A DNA stretch of 64,000 bases from DATFVA01 sp963747755 (GTDB taxonomy: Bacteria > Bacteroidota > Ignavibacteria > Ignavibacteriales > Ignavibacteriaceae), in NCBI GenBank assembly GCA_963747755.1, contig CAVVGK010000004.1:124001-188000 (forward strand), written 5' to 3'. Under the pieces are notes generated by a model. That model was not told the origin of the DNA, searched no databases, and worked only from the letters and a program-made list of their open reading frames with translations. This document shows, piece after piece, positions 25,223 to 34,309 of the stretch (position 1 is the stretch's first letter; each line of letters begins with the position of its first letter). The translations under genes were made by a program, and so were the position numbers.

Positions 25223-28200
25223 TCATTCCGGAACGATCTCTTTTTCTACTAGTGTATTAAGAAAAATTTTTCTCAAATTCTCATCCTTTATATTTCTATT
25301 GATCAGGCGCACAATTTCATGTGCTTCCTCACGTACTTCTTTCAAGGAAAGCCCGGTTTCTTCTTTTGATTTATTTGAGGATAAAAATTTGGCGTAATCA
25401 TTCAGCAGTTTCCATAGGAAAGTTTTATGCCCTACTGACCTGGCAATACTGATTGCCTCATCGAACATCCGGTTTACATCGCCGGATGCTTTCGTCTTTG
25501 CCTGAATTTTAGCTTTATTCCAGAGGGCCTCTATTATCAGGTCTTTAGCAGCGATTTCATAAGAATATTTTAAGCCTGCATCTATATATTTTTCAGCTTC
25601 TTCAAGACTTCCGGTATGCAGGTAAAATTCCGAAAAAGAAATAAGAGTTCTAGTTTCATACCATTTAATTCCTGATGATGCAGCCAGTTCCTGAACTTCG
25701 TGATAATATTTCAGAGCCCGGTTGAAATCACCCTTAAGAAAAAAATCCTCACCAAGGTCCCTCAGGTTGTCGCACATTGATCCTTTATTATGATACTCCC
25801 TGGCAAGAGAAAGGGATTTTTCGTGATACTGAATTGCCTTATCTACATCCCCTATCTCCCTGTAAATATCTCCGATAGCATTTAAACCGCCGGGTATCTT
25901 CTGACCGTCGCCTATCTTCGTTTTGATCTCGATCGATTCAAGTCCTGCCTTAAGGGCATCTTCGAAATCCCCCTGTTTTAACCGGGCAAGTGCAAGGAAA
26001 TTAAGAGTTGTGGATAACCCCCTGGTATCTCCTAAATTCCGTTGTATAGAAGCTGCTTCTTTAAGCTGTTCCGAAGCCTGCGGATAATTACCGAGATGCC
26101 AGTAGGCTGTGCCCAGGTTTCCGAGGCAGACAGACAAATTCTTAGCGTCTTTTATTTCCTTGCAATAACCCATTGCTTCGTTAGACACCTTAATCATTTT
26201 TTCATAATCGGCCTTGCTTGCGTAAACCGAGGCAAGGGTATTAAGTGATTCTATTTTTTCATCGATGCTGCCGGTTTCGAAAGCCGTGTTTACTGCCTTC
26301 GTACACAAATCTTCGGCTTCATTCAGCCTGCCTGTAATCCTGTAACATTCGGCCGATTTTCTGAGACCCCTTATTTTACCGTTAATATCACCGGTGCTAT
26401 TTGCCAGCTCTGAAAATTTGCTGAAGTGAGTGAGGGCTTCGTCAGGGTTTCCTGTAAACAGGTTTATATCCCCCAGTCCTTCTTCCATCGATTTTCTGCA
26501 GTTTTTATCGAGTCCCGTTTCATTATCTATTTTTATGAGCTTCTTATAAAAAGAAATGGCCTCCTCCACGGCGTAAAGCTCACGGGCGGCCTTAGCAGCA
26601 GTAAGCAGGTACTTTACAGACTGCTCATCAGAGCCGCCCGATATAAGGTGGTGCGCTATCACGGAGGCATATTCATCTTTGGAGCCGAAGGATTCTATAA
26701 GCGAACCGGCAATCAGTTTATGGTATTCCTCGCGGAGTTCGGGGAGGATCGAGTCGTACAACACATCTTTTATTAAGATATGATCGAATCTGTAATTTTT
26801 ATTTTCATAGTGGATGACATTGTATTCCTTTTCAAGGAGCTGAAGCTTTTTCAATAAGGATATTTTATCCAGCTTAAGGCAGTCGATTAATACTGATGAC
26901 TGAAAATATTCACCCTGGCATGCAGCAAACTGAAGAACTTCCCGCGAATCATCATCAAGCCTGTCAACTCTCTGCCGTATTACATCCTGCACCTTATCAC
27001 TAACTGCAGTGAGCGATGCTTCTTCGTTATATATCCAGGAATCATCCTTCCCCTTCTTAATCGCATTTCTATCTCTCATCAGCCTGGTCAGCTCATATAT
27101 AAAAAGCGGGTTTCCCTCGCTCTGACGATAAATTTCTGATACAATTTTATTATCTACGGAGTTTTCACCCAGTATTTTTTGAATGACGTTCAGGGTATCT
27201 TTGTTCGACAGCCTGAGCAGATCGATCCTGGAAGCAGCATCTTCTATCCGCAGCTGGCGTATTGTACCGATCAGATCGGTATCATCCTGCGTGATCTCAG
27301 GCGGACGATAAAGTCCAATTAAAAGAACAGGAAGGTTCTTTATATTCCTTGCGAGGTATGCGAATAAGGCGACGGAGGTTTTATCAGCCCACTGGATATC
27401 ATCTAATATCAGTACCAGGGGTTTATCTGCGGCAATTGTCATGAACATCGTCAGTACAGCTTCCCACAACTGCTCCTTGTGCATAATACTTTTTGAATAT
27501 TCACCCGAAAAATTAAGAAAGGTCTTTACCTGGGAAAGCTTATTTGAAATATTGATATTATTTTTTTCAGCAATCGCTGTAAGGGCCGAAATAAAATGTC
27601 CGTGGCCCGAAAAAAGACTATTATTCACAGCGCTGACGAAAGGATGGTACGGGAGTCCTCCCTCATTATTAAAAAGGCACCGGCCGTAAAGGAAGTTCAC
27701 TCGTTCCGACGCGTGATTTTTTACCAGGCCTGATACAAGCTGTGTTTTCCCGATCCCAGGTTCACCGCCGATAAATACCGTATAGCCTTTATTCCTTTTA
27801 CAGTTCTCCAGCATGGCAGTAAGAGTATTCATTTCCTGTTCTCTGCCTGAAAAATTACTTCCGATCTGCGGAATGAAGGATTTTACCGGACTCAGTTCCG
27901 CGGTAAGGTCTTTATCGGGATAAGAGTAACTTTCATCCTGACTGAAGCTTAAAATATTCTTTAAGACTTCGTCAAATGAAGCATACCTATCTTCTTTATT
28001 CTTACGAAGGCATTTAAGCACAACCCTGCGGAGCTGTATAGGTACAGCATTATTTGTCAGTATTGTTTCATCAGGTTCTTCATTAATTATCGAATAGATC
28101 AAAGCATACTCATAATCCCCTTTGAACGGAAGTGTTCCGGCGAGCATTTCATAAAAGACAATCCCGTATGAAAAAATATCAGAACGCTCATCGGCATCCT

Positions 28201-28744
28201 GCCCCTGGGCTTGTTCAGGAGACATATAAGCAGCAGTTCCCATTGTTGAGCCGCTTTTGGTTATATGTGTGCTGCCGGGAATTTTCGCGAGACCGAAATC
28301 CATTATCTTAACTATCCCGTCAGCTGTAAGCATTATATTCTGCGACTTAATATCGCGGTGGATAATTCCCTTTTTATGTGCTGCATTTAGTCCCTCAGCA
28401 ATCTGAACTGCAATACCAGCCGCCTCTTTTAAAGGTATTGAGCCTACTCTTATTTTATCTTTCAGTTCAATCCCATCGATATACTCCATAGCAATAAACA
28501 TATGCTCATCATAGTCTTCAATAGCGTGTATCGTAGTAATATTAGGATGATTCAACGAAGCGGCCGCCTGTGCCTCCGTTTCGAATCTTTTTCTCTGTTC
28601 AGGATCTGCTGCGATATGATCAGGCAGGAACTTTATGGCAACGTTCCGCTTCAAGCGTGTATCCTCTGCAAGGTATACCACACCCATACCGCCCTGCCCG
28701 AGCTTTCTATTTATTTTATAATGCAGAATCGACTTTTCGATCAT
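25223..28744 (-). CDS. Ser/Thr protein kinase fused to an AAA ATPase and TPR repeats
   Basis: At 1173 aa this is the largest protein of the signalling island and it is soluble (no membrane helix). Residues 1-265 form a Hanks-type kinase: GQGGMGVVYLAED, AIKFLP with the ATP-binding Lys, HRDIKSQNIM, DFGLAKI and MSPEQAQG. Next is an AAA_16-type ATPase (Walker A in GGEPGIGKTQLVSGL; Walker B in PLVLILDDIQWADK), and then a long TPR array (about 700-1130; SLARLKQGDFEDALKAGLES and many like it). The plan is that of PknK-like or MalT-like signal ATPases. It lies 55 bases upstream of the STAS start and 6 bases after the next kinase, consistent with one transcript. Confidence 0.92.
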   Translation of the reverse strand: MIEKSILHYKINRKLGQGGMGVVYLAEDTRLKRNVAIKFLPDHIAADPEQRKRFETEAQAAASLNHPNITTIHAIEDYDEHMFIAMEYIDGIELKDKIRVGSIPLKEAAGIAVQIAEGLNAAHKKGIIHRDIKSQNIMLTADGIVKIMDFGLAKIPGSTHITKSGSTMGTAAYMSPEQAQGQDADERSDIFSYGIVFYEMLAGTLPFKGDYEYALIYSIINEEPDETILTNNAVPIQLRRVVLKCLRKNKEDRYASFDEVLKNILSFSQDESYSYPDKDLTAELSPVKSFIPQIGSNFSGREQEMNTLTAMLENCKRNKGYTVFIGGEPGIGKTQLVSGLVKNHASERVNFLYGRCLFNNEGGLPYHPFVSAVNNSLFSGHGHFISALTAIAEKNNINISNKLSQVKTFLNFSGEYSKSIMHKEQLWEAVLTMFMTIAADKPLVLILDDIQWADKTSVALFAYLARNIKNLPVLLIGLYRPPEITQDDTDLIGTIRQLRIEDAASRIDLLRLSNKDTLNVIQKILGENSVDNKIVSEIYRQSEGNPLFIYELTRLMRDRNAIKKGKDDSWIYNEEASLTAVSDKVQDVIRQRVDRLDDDSREVLQFAACQGEYFQSSVLIDCLKLDKISLLKKLQLLEKEYNVIHYENKNYRFDHILIKDVLYDSILPELREEYHKLIAGSLIESFGSKDEYASVIAHHLISGGSDEQSVKYLLTAAKAARELYAVEEAISFYKKLIKIDNETGLDKNCRKSMEEGLGDINLFTGNPDEALTHFSKFSELANSTGDINGKIRGLRKSAECYRITGRLNEAEDLCTKAVNTAFETGSIDEKIESLNTLASVYASKADYEKMIKVSNEAMGYCKEIKDAKNLSVCLGNLGTAYWHLGNYPQASEQLKEAASIQRNLGDTRGLSTTLNFLALARLKQGDFEDALKAGLESIEIKTKIGDGQKIPGGLNAIGDIYREIGDVDKAIQYHEKSLSLAREYHNKGSMCDNLRDLGEDFFLKGDFNRALKYYHEVQELAASSGIKWYETRTLISFSEFYLHTGSLEEAEKYIDAGLKYSYEIAAKDLIIEALWNKAKIQAKTKASGDVNRMFDEAISIARSVGHKTFLWKLLNDYAKFLSSNKSKEETGLSLKEVREEAHEIVRLINRNIKDENLRKIFLNTLVEKEIVPE

Positions 28745-28750
28745 AATTTT

Positions 28751-31633
28751 TTACTGCTCTAATTTTGCCAGTCTAACCTTTGCGTCACTTAATTCAGGAG
28801 AATTAAAATCGGCATCCTTCCAGATATCCATAAATGTTCTGTACTCACTTGAAGCTTTAGCACTTTCACCAAGTTTTTCGTAAGCAATGCCAAGCCAGTA
28901 ATGAGCCTTCACATTGTTGATGTACGAGTAGAACATTTCACCGGGCACAAAATGCAGCCGATATGATATATTTGTTAACGGCCAGCGTTTGAGCCTTTTA
29001 AGCTGGATAACTGCATCACGGATTCGTCCTGTTTTAATCATACATATGGCCTGAAATAAATTTGGTTCATGGTTAGGGCTGACTTTACTGAATGTTTGGT
29101 TGAACTTATACAACGCCAGTTCATAATTCCCTTCTTCGTAAGAGAGTACAGATGAAGCATATGAAGTGTATATCGGGAGCCATGGAGTTCCTTCTTTCTG
29201 ATCATGCATACCCTCAATAATTTTCTGTGCTTCATCTAATTTGTTGTTTTTTGCCAGAGCCCAGACAAGGAAAGGCCTTCCATAATGATCATCCGGAAAT
29301 ATTTTTTTCCATTCATCACAGCTTTCCCTGGTCAACTGAAGCATTTTTTTGAACCTCCCCGTTTCATAAAATAAATTTATCAACATGGATCGGGTGCATG
29401 AAATCTGCCAGGTATTTGTAATTGTTTTAAGGACCTTTTCCAACCTTATAATCTCTGCATTTAGAAGACCGCGATGAGAATTTATTGAAGGATACCTGAG
29501 TGATAATTCTCCGGACATATCGAAATATTTCTGAGCTTCTTTATAATTTCCTTCAAGTACATCATAATTACCAAGTTTCATAGCCACATTCCAGAAGTCC
29601 TTCCGAAATTCAAGAGCTTTCTTATAGTAAATTGCGCTTGAATCGTATTCCATAAACATCGCATATATTACGCCTTTAGAATCATAAGGATTTGGTTCAG
29701 CGGGAGCCAGCCTGATACATTCGTTTATAGCATCAAAAGCCTCCTGCTTTTGATTATTCAACGCGTAAGATAATGCCAGCTGATTCCACAGCATTTGTTC
29801 AGAAGGGTTCGCACGTACGCCGCGCAATAATGTGTTTATACCGACTTCTGAAATAGCAAGCAGACGATTATAAGCTTCAATTTCGTGAGGGTATCTTTCT
29901 ATCATTTGTTTATATATTTCTGCGGCTTTATTCCGTTTATTCTGTATCGAAAAATTAATGGCAGTTATTAAAAGTCTTTCGCGTTCTGTTGTATTAACTG
30001 CCAGTTTAAGCGCTTTTCGAAGGATTTCTTTGAATTGAACCGGATCATCCTGTGTCTGTGCAAGGTAATAATAGGCCATTGCAAAGCTGCTGTCGAGCTC
30101 AATCGCTTTTTTAAAAGCAACTCTGGCTTCTTTCATGTAAAGTTTATCAACAAGACTAAGGCCTACCACGTATGCGCGGTATGCTTCAGGGGAATCAGTA
30201 GTTACATCGGCAACAGATTTTGTAACCAGGTAGTTAACCGCCCTGATCTTCAGATCATTTGTAACAAGAAGCGCCAGCGTATCTACGAAAGAAAATATCT
30301 CATCAGATTCAAATCCAGCTAATCTGTGTGATCCGAGTATATGTCCTGAACTCACATCAATCAGTTGAAATGTAACCGAGAGAGATGGCACATCCTGCAG
30401 AATGCTTGCAACCAATATTATGGATACTCCTGCACTCTGAGCAACCTTTATTGCCGTTTTCTTAGTTATTATTTTACTTTCCGATAAATCGAGGTCTTCA
30501 AGAATTTTATATAATTGTTCACGACTGATCACTTCCAATCCATCTGTCTGCGACAAGGATGTTATTAAAAGATTTGTCAGCATTTCACCGGTATGATGTT
30601 TATCCTTCGGATCAGACAGGTTTTCAAAATACATCACTGCAAGAGAATTAAGATGATTAGCTGGTGAGGGAAGACTAACCTTATTACTGCTAAAAAAAAA
30701 GAAATATCCTATGAGAATGAGTGCGAACACAGCAAAAGCTGCCAGGGTGAAAACGAGTTTACTATTTTTAAGCGGTTTGTAATGATCTAATTCTTTTCCT
30801 TCAGAGCCAGAGTCCTTTGCTTTATGTTCCTGAAGTCTGTATAGATCTGCCAGAACCTCCGAAACCGACTGGTATCGGTCATCGGGATTTTTTTCAAGAG
30901 CATGGCTTATTATTTCACAAAGTCCTGACGGTAAATCAGACTTATATTTACCGACAGGCTCCGGCTCCTCGTGCAGAATTAAATGCAGAATTGCTGCTTC
31001 ATATTCTCCCTCGAACGGCAAATGTCCGGTAAACATTTCATACATTACCACCCCAAAAGAAAATATATCAGACCTGGCATCTGCATCGGCTCCACGGATT
31101 TGTTCGGGTGCCATATATGCCAAAGTTCCGGAGGCGACTCCAACTTTAGTTACCTGAGTATCTTTGCCAATTCTCGCCAGTCCGAAATCCATTATCTTCA
31201 CTTTACCTTCAGCCGTGATCATTATATTCTGTGATTTTATATCCCTGTGAATTATATTTTTTTTATGGGCAGCTTCTAAACCTTCAGCTATCTGTATTAA
31301 AATGTTCACAGCTTCATCACTTGAAATACCGCTGGATCCAATTTTCTGATTTAACTCAACACCATCTATATATTCCATTACTATAAAAGTCCGGCCTTCA
31401 GATTCTTCAATAGCATGGATCGTTGTAATATCAGGATGGTTTAATGATGCAGATGCTTTGGCCTCAACTTTAAATCTTTCTCTTTCATCAGAGTCTTCGC
31501 TAATATGATGCGGCAGAAATTTTATAGCGACTTTCCGTTCCAGGTTCAGATCCTCTGCAAGGTACACTACTCCCATCCCGCCCTCACCGAGTTTTTCCAG
31601 GATCTTATAGTGAAGTATATTTTCGCCGATCAT
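28751..31633 (-). CDS. Membrane Ser/Thr kinase with TolB-like and TPR outer region
   Basis: ATG 31633 (MIGENILHYKILEKLGEGGM) is preferred over a longer frame to 31678 because of the aggtg site before it and the match to its neighbours' starts; the product has 960 residues. Kinase domain about 1-265 (GGMGVVYLAEDLNL, HRDIKSQNIM, DFGLARIG, MAPEQIRGA). A single membrane helix follows near residue 310 (FTLAAFAVFALILIGYFFFF). Outside lies a TolB/FlgO-like alpha-beta domain (LAVMYFENLSDPKDKHHTGE, VISREQLYKILEDLD) and about ten TPR units up to the end. The outer region probably binds a partner or ligand and regulates the cytosolic kinase. Confidence 0.9.
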   Translation of the reverse strand: MIGENILHYKILEKLGEGGMGVVYLAEDLNLERKVAIKFLPHHISEDSDERERFKVEAKASASLNHPDITTIHAIEESEGRTFIVMEYIDGVELNQKIGSSGISSDEAVNILIQIAEGLEAAHKKNIIHRDIKSQNIMITAEGKVKIMDFGLARIGKDTQVTKVGVASGTLAYMAPEQIRGADADARSDIFSFGVVMYEMFTGHLPFEGEYEAAILHLILHEEPEPVGKYKSDLPSGLCEIISHALEKNPDDRYQSVSEVLADLYRLQEHKAKDSGSEGKELDHYKPLKNSKLVFTLAAFAVFALILIGYFFFFSSNKVSLPSPANHLNSLAVMYFENLSDPKDKHHTGEMLTNLLITSLSQTDGLEVISREQLYKILEDLDLSESKIITKKTAIKVAQSAGVSIILVASILQDVPSLSVTFQLIDVSSGHILGSHRLAGFESDEIFSFVDTLALLVTNDLKIRAVNYLVTKSVADVTTDSPEAYRAYVVGLSLVDKLYMKEARVAFKKAIELDSSFAMAYYYLAQTQDDPVQFKEILRKALKLAVNTTERERLLITAINFSIQNKRNKAAEIYKQMIERYPHEIEAYNRLLAISEVGINTLLRGVRANPSEQMLWNQLALSYALNNQKQEAFDAINECIRLAPAEPNPYDSKGVIYAMFMEYDSSAIYYKKALEFRKDFWNVAMKLGNYDVLEGNYKEAQKYFDMSGELSLRYPSINSHRGLLNAEIIRLEKVLKTITNTWQISCTRSMLINLFYETGRFKKMLQLTRESCDEWKKIFPDDHYGRPFLVWALAKNNKLDEAQKIIEGMHDQKEGTPWLPIYTSYASSVLSYEEGNYELALYKFNQTFSKVSPNHEPNLFQAICMIKTGRIRDAVIQLKRLKRWPLTNISYRLHFVPGEMFYSYINNVKAHYWLGIAYEKLGESAKASSEYRTFMDIWKDADFNSPELSDAKVRLAKLEQ

Positions 31634-31700
31634 ATAACACCTATTATCATATTGATGGCTTTTACAGAAGATATCCACCCCAACAAGATTCAGGACGAAT

Positions 31701-31808
31701 TCACATTGAGGAAATTTTTACCATCATATTAGACCTTTTGTGTAAACTCTTTATTTCATCAGTCCAGTAGAAGAAAATAATATTAACATTTGTACGCAAC
31801 AATTTCAT
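31701..31808 (-). CDS. Possible 35-codon leader ORF before the second membrane kinase
   Basis: In the 200-base gap between two kinase genes an ATG at 31808 follows ggaggcagg, a strong ribosome site, and the frame runs to a stop at 31701 (MKLLRTNVNIIFFYWTDEIK). It has no recognised relatives. It may be a chance frame, a translation-coupling leader or a regulatory peptide; the ribosome site is the only support. Confidence 0.22.
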   Translation of the reverse strand: MKLLRTNVNIIFFYWTDEIKSLHKRSNMMVKISSM

Positions 31809-31833
31809 CCTGCCTCCTCTACAATTGAAGATC

Positions 31834-34107
31834 TCAGAAAGCCAGATTCATTTTTTTCATAAATGCAGCATAACGGGGGTCATCTTTTATTTTTGCTAAA
31901 AAAGGATCTCCCGCTATATCGGCTAGTCCCGGATCCTTGTGATCGAAAGCCCGATCAAGCCATATAAAGACAGAGTCGGGTTGATCCCGATAAGCATATA
32001 TCTCTGAAAGCTGGAATGCGGCATCATCGGAATATGATTTAATTATCTGATTTAATAGACTATCAGATGCATTTCTTTTGTTATGAGCAAAGAATGCCAG
32101 GGCTGAACCGAACATTCTCCAAAAGTCTGATTTTTCTTTTGATATTTCCACAATTGCAGAGTCAGGCTCTTTCTTTAAAAGGAGTGCAAGGCCTGCAAGC
32201 ATATGAGCCCCCTGAAACTGCGGGTTCAGCTCAAGCGTTTTACGACATGCTGATAAAGATTTATCCAGCAGACCTGCCCGCAAGGCATTAAATCCAAGGC
32301 TATAGCGGCCAACTGCATTAACAGGGTCGAGTTCAACTACTTTCCGGTTAAGATCTATGGCTTCATCGAAGCGTCCGAGGGTGGCAGCCATGGCTGCAGC
32401 ACCCCACATAACATCAATATTTTCTGGGCCAAGTTTCAATCCTTTCTGATAAGCTTCATCGGCGGCTTTCCAGTCCCAATCATAATTTCTCTTAATAGTA
32501 CCAATTGCATCATAGACCCTGGGCCATTCAGGATTAAGTTTCAGGGCCGTTTCAGCTTCCTGCTTTGCCTTACTATAGCCTGAATCAAAGGGAATGTAAG
32601 CATTATTTGCCTGGTATATATGAATCCAGCAGAGTCCTATCCAGGCTGGTACATAGGTTGAATCCATAGCCAGCGCCTGCCTGTAGTATTCAGCAGCTTT
32701 TGACCAGCTTTCTTTATTATACTGCCTGCTCAGGTGTTCTGCTTGCAGGTATAAGCTGTGAACTTCCGGATCCGTCTTTAGATTTACATTCACTTTCCCG
32801 GTTCCAAGGAGCTGCACATTAAGAGCTTCGGCTACAGAATGTGCAATACTATCCTGAAGTGAAAAAATATTATTCAGCTCACCGTCGTAAGTATCAGACC
32901 ACAATAATGCATCTTTATTCACATCGATCAACTCCGTCGTAATTCGGATATGATTCCGTGCTTTCCTGACACTGCCCTCCAGGATATGATTGACATGCAG
33001 CTTAGAGGCAATCTCGCGCACCCCTATTTTAGCATTCTTAAAAGAAAAGGCTGAAGTCCGGGATGTTACACGTAATCCCGGATTCTGTGTAAGTGCATTG
33101 AGCAGTTCTTCGGTTAAACCATCTGAGAAATATTCCTGGTCTCTTTGTGGACTCATATCAGCAAACGGGAGAACTGCGATTGTTTTGATTGCACTTTCCT
33201 CAGGCCCTGTACAAGGAATAAACAGGTAGGCTGCAATCAGCAAAATTATTATTATTGGAAGAGCAATTGCCCAGCGAGGAAATACTTTCCCACTGCTTAT
33301 AACAGCCTTACCAAACTTTAGATCGCTTAAGTCTTTTAATACTTCATCAACGCTATTGTATCTTTCATCCGGATCTTTTTTCAGCATCCGGTCGATAATA
33401 TGCTGTAACCTTTTATCGGCATTTGCAATGCTCTCGGCTTCTTCATTCAGAATTGCGTAAATCACTGCCTGCTCATAGTCGCCCCGAAAAGGTAATCTGC
33501 CGGTGAACATTTCATAGAACACAACTCCAAAAGACCATATATCTGACCTGTTGTCCACCTCATCGCCTCTAGCCTGTTCGGGAGACATATACGCCGCAGT
33601 TCCAAGAGTTGATCCCGCCTTTGTCAGTTCTATTCCCTTACCAACCTTCGCTAAGCCGAAATCCATTATTTTTACTTTATCATCCTTGGTAATCATTATG
33701 TTCTGAGATTTGATATCCCTGTGTACTATTCCTTTTTTATGCGCAGCTTCCAGTCCCTCTGCTATCTGGATTGCAATCTTTATTATTTCTTCACGCAGAA
33801 TAGGACCTGACTTAATTTTATCTTTCAGCTCAATGCCGTCTATATACTCCATTACAATGAGAACATCGTTATCGGATTCTTCTATGGCATGTATTGTGGT
33901 TATATTCGGATGATTTAACGATGCTGCTGCCTGTGCTTCAAGCTCAAATCTCTTTTTCTGTTTTTGGTCGGAAGAAATATGCTCAGGTAGGAATTTAATT
34001 GCCGCCTGGCGCTTCAGTTTCGTATCCTCTGCCAGATATACCACACCCATTCCGCCTCTACCGAGTTCTTTAATTATCTGATAATGCAAAATCGTCCCGT
34101 CAATCAT
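31834..34107 (-). CDS. Membrane Ser/Thr kinase with TolB-like domain and TPRs (757 aa)
   Basis: Residues 1-265 are a Hanks-type kinase (GRGGMGVVYLAEDTKL, AIKFLPEH, HRDIKSQNIM, DFGLAKVGKG, MSPEQARGDEVDNRSDIW). A membrane helix near residue 290 (WAIALPIIIILLIAAYLFIP) is followed by a TolB-like/FlgO-like domain (IAVLPFADMSPQRDQEYFSD, GLTEELLNALTQNPGLRVTS), which is also found beside adenylate cyclases, and then about seven TPR units (AYQKGLKLGPENIDVMWGAA). The C-terminal half would lie outside the cytosol. It closely resembles the kinase at 34310-36961 in plan. Spacing to that gene is 200 bases, enough for its own promoter, but none is obvious. Confidence 0.9.
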   Translation of the reverse strand: MIDGTILHYQIIKELGRGGMGVVYLAEDTKLKRQAAIKFLPEHISSDQKQKKRFELEAQAAASLNHPNITTIHAIEESDNDVLIVMEYIDGIELKDKIKSGPILREEIIKIAIQIAEGLEAAHKKGIVHRDIKSQNIMITKDDKVKIMDFGLAKVGKGIELTKAGSTLGTAAYMSPEQARGDEVDNRSDIWSFGVVFYEMFTGRLPFRGDYEQAVIYAILNEEAESIANADKRLQHIIDRMLKKDPDERYNSVDEVLKDLSDLKFGKAVISSGKVFPRWAIALPIIIILLIAAYLFIPCTGPEESAIKTIAVLPFADMSPQRDQEYFSDGLTEELLNALTQNPGLRVTSRTSAFSFKNAKIGVREIASKLHVNHILEGSVRKARNHIRITTELIDVNKDALLWSDTYDGELNNIFSLQDSIAHSVAEALNVQLLGTGKVNVNLKTDPEVHSLYLQAEHLSRQYNKESWSKAAEYYRQALAMDSTYVPAWIGLCWIHIYQANNAYIPFDSGYSKAKQEAETALKLNPEWPRVYDAIGTIKRNYDWDWKAADEAYQKGLKLGPENIDVMWGAAAMAATLGRFDEAIDLNRKVVELDPVNAVGRYSLGFNALRAGLLDKSLSACRKTLELNPQFQGAHMLAGLALLLKKEPDSAIVEISKEKSDFWRMFGSALAFFAHNKRNASDSLLNQIIKSYSDDAAFQLSEIYAYRDQPDSVFIWLDRAFDHKDPGLADIAGDPFLAKIKDDPRYAAFMKKMNLAF

Positions 34108-34309
34108 CTGTTTGCCATACCTCCCAGTTTTTGCATTTGAATTTTAGCAGCACTTTTTCCTTTTTATTGCAAGTTATGCTTAATGCCTGTAATTAAACAA
34201 CAAATTGTTCAACCAGTCTGAATCTTACATCCTTCCCGGCCACTGTTAGGTCTCATCACGCCTTTAAAAGGCTTCCAACAGGCAATCCACTTCTACCATA
34301 CTATGATTA

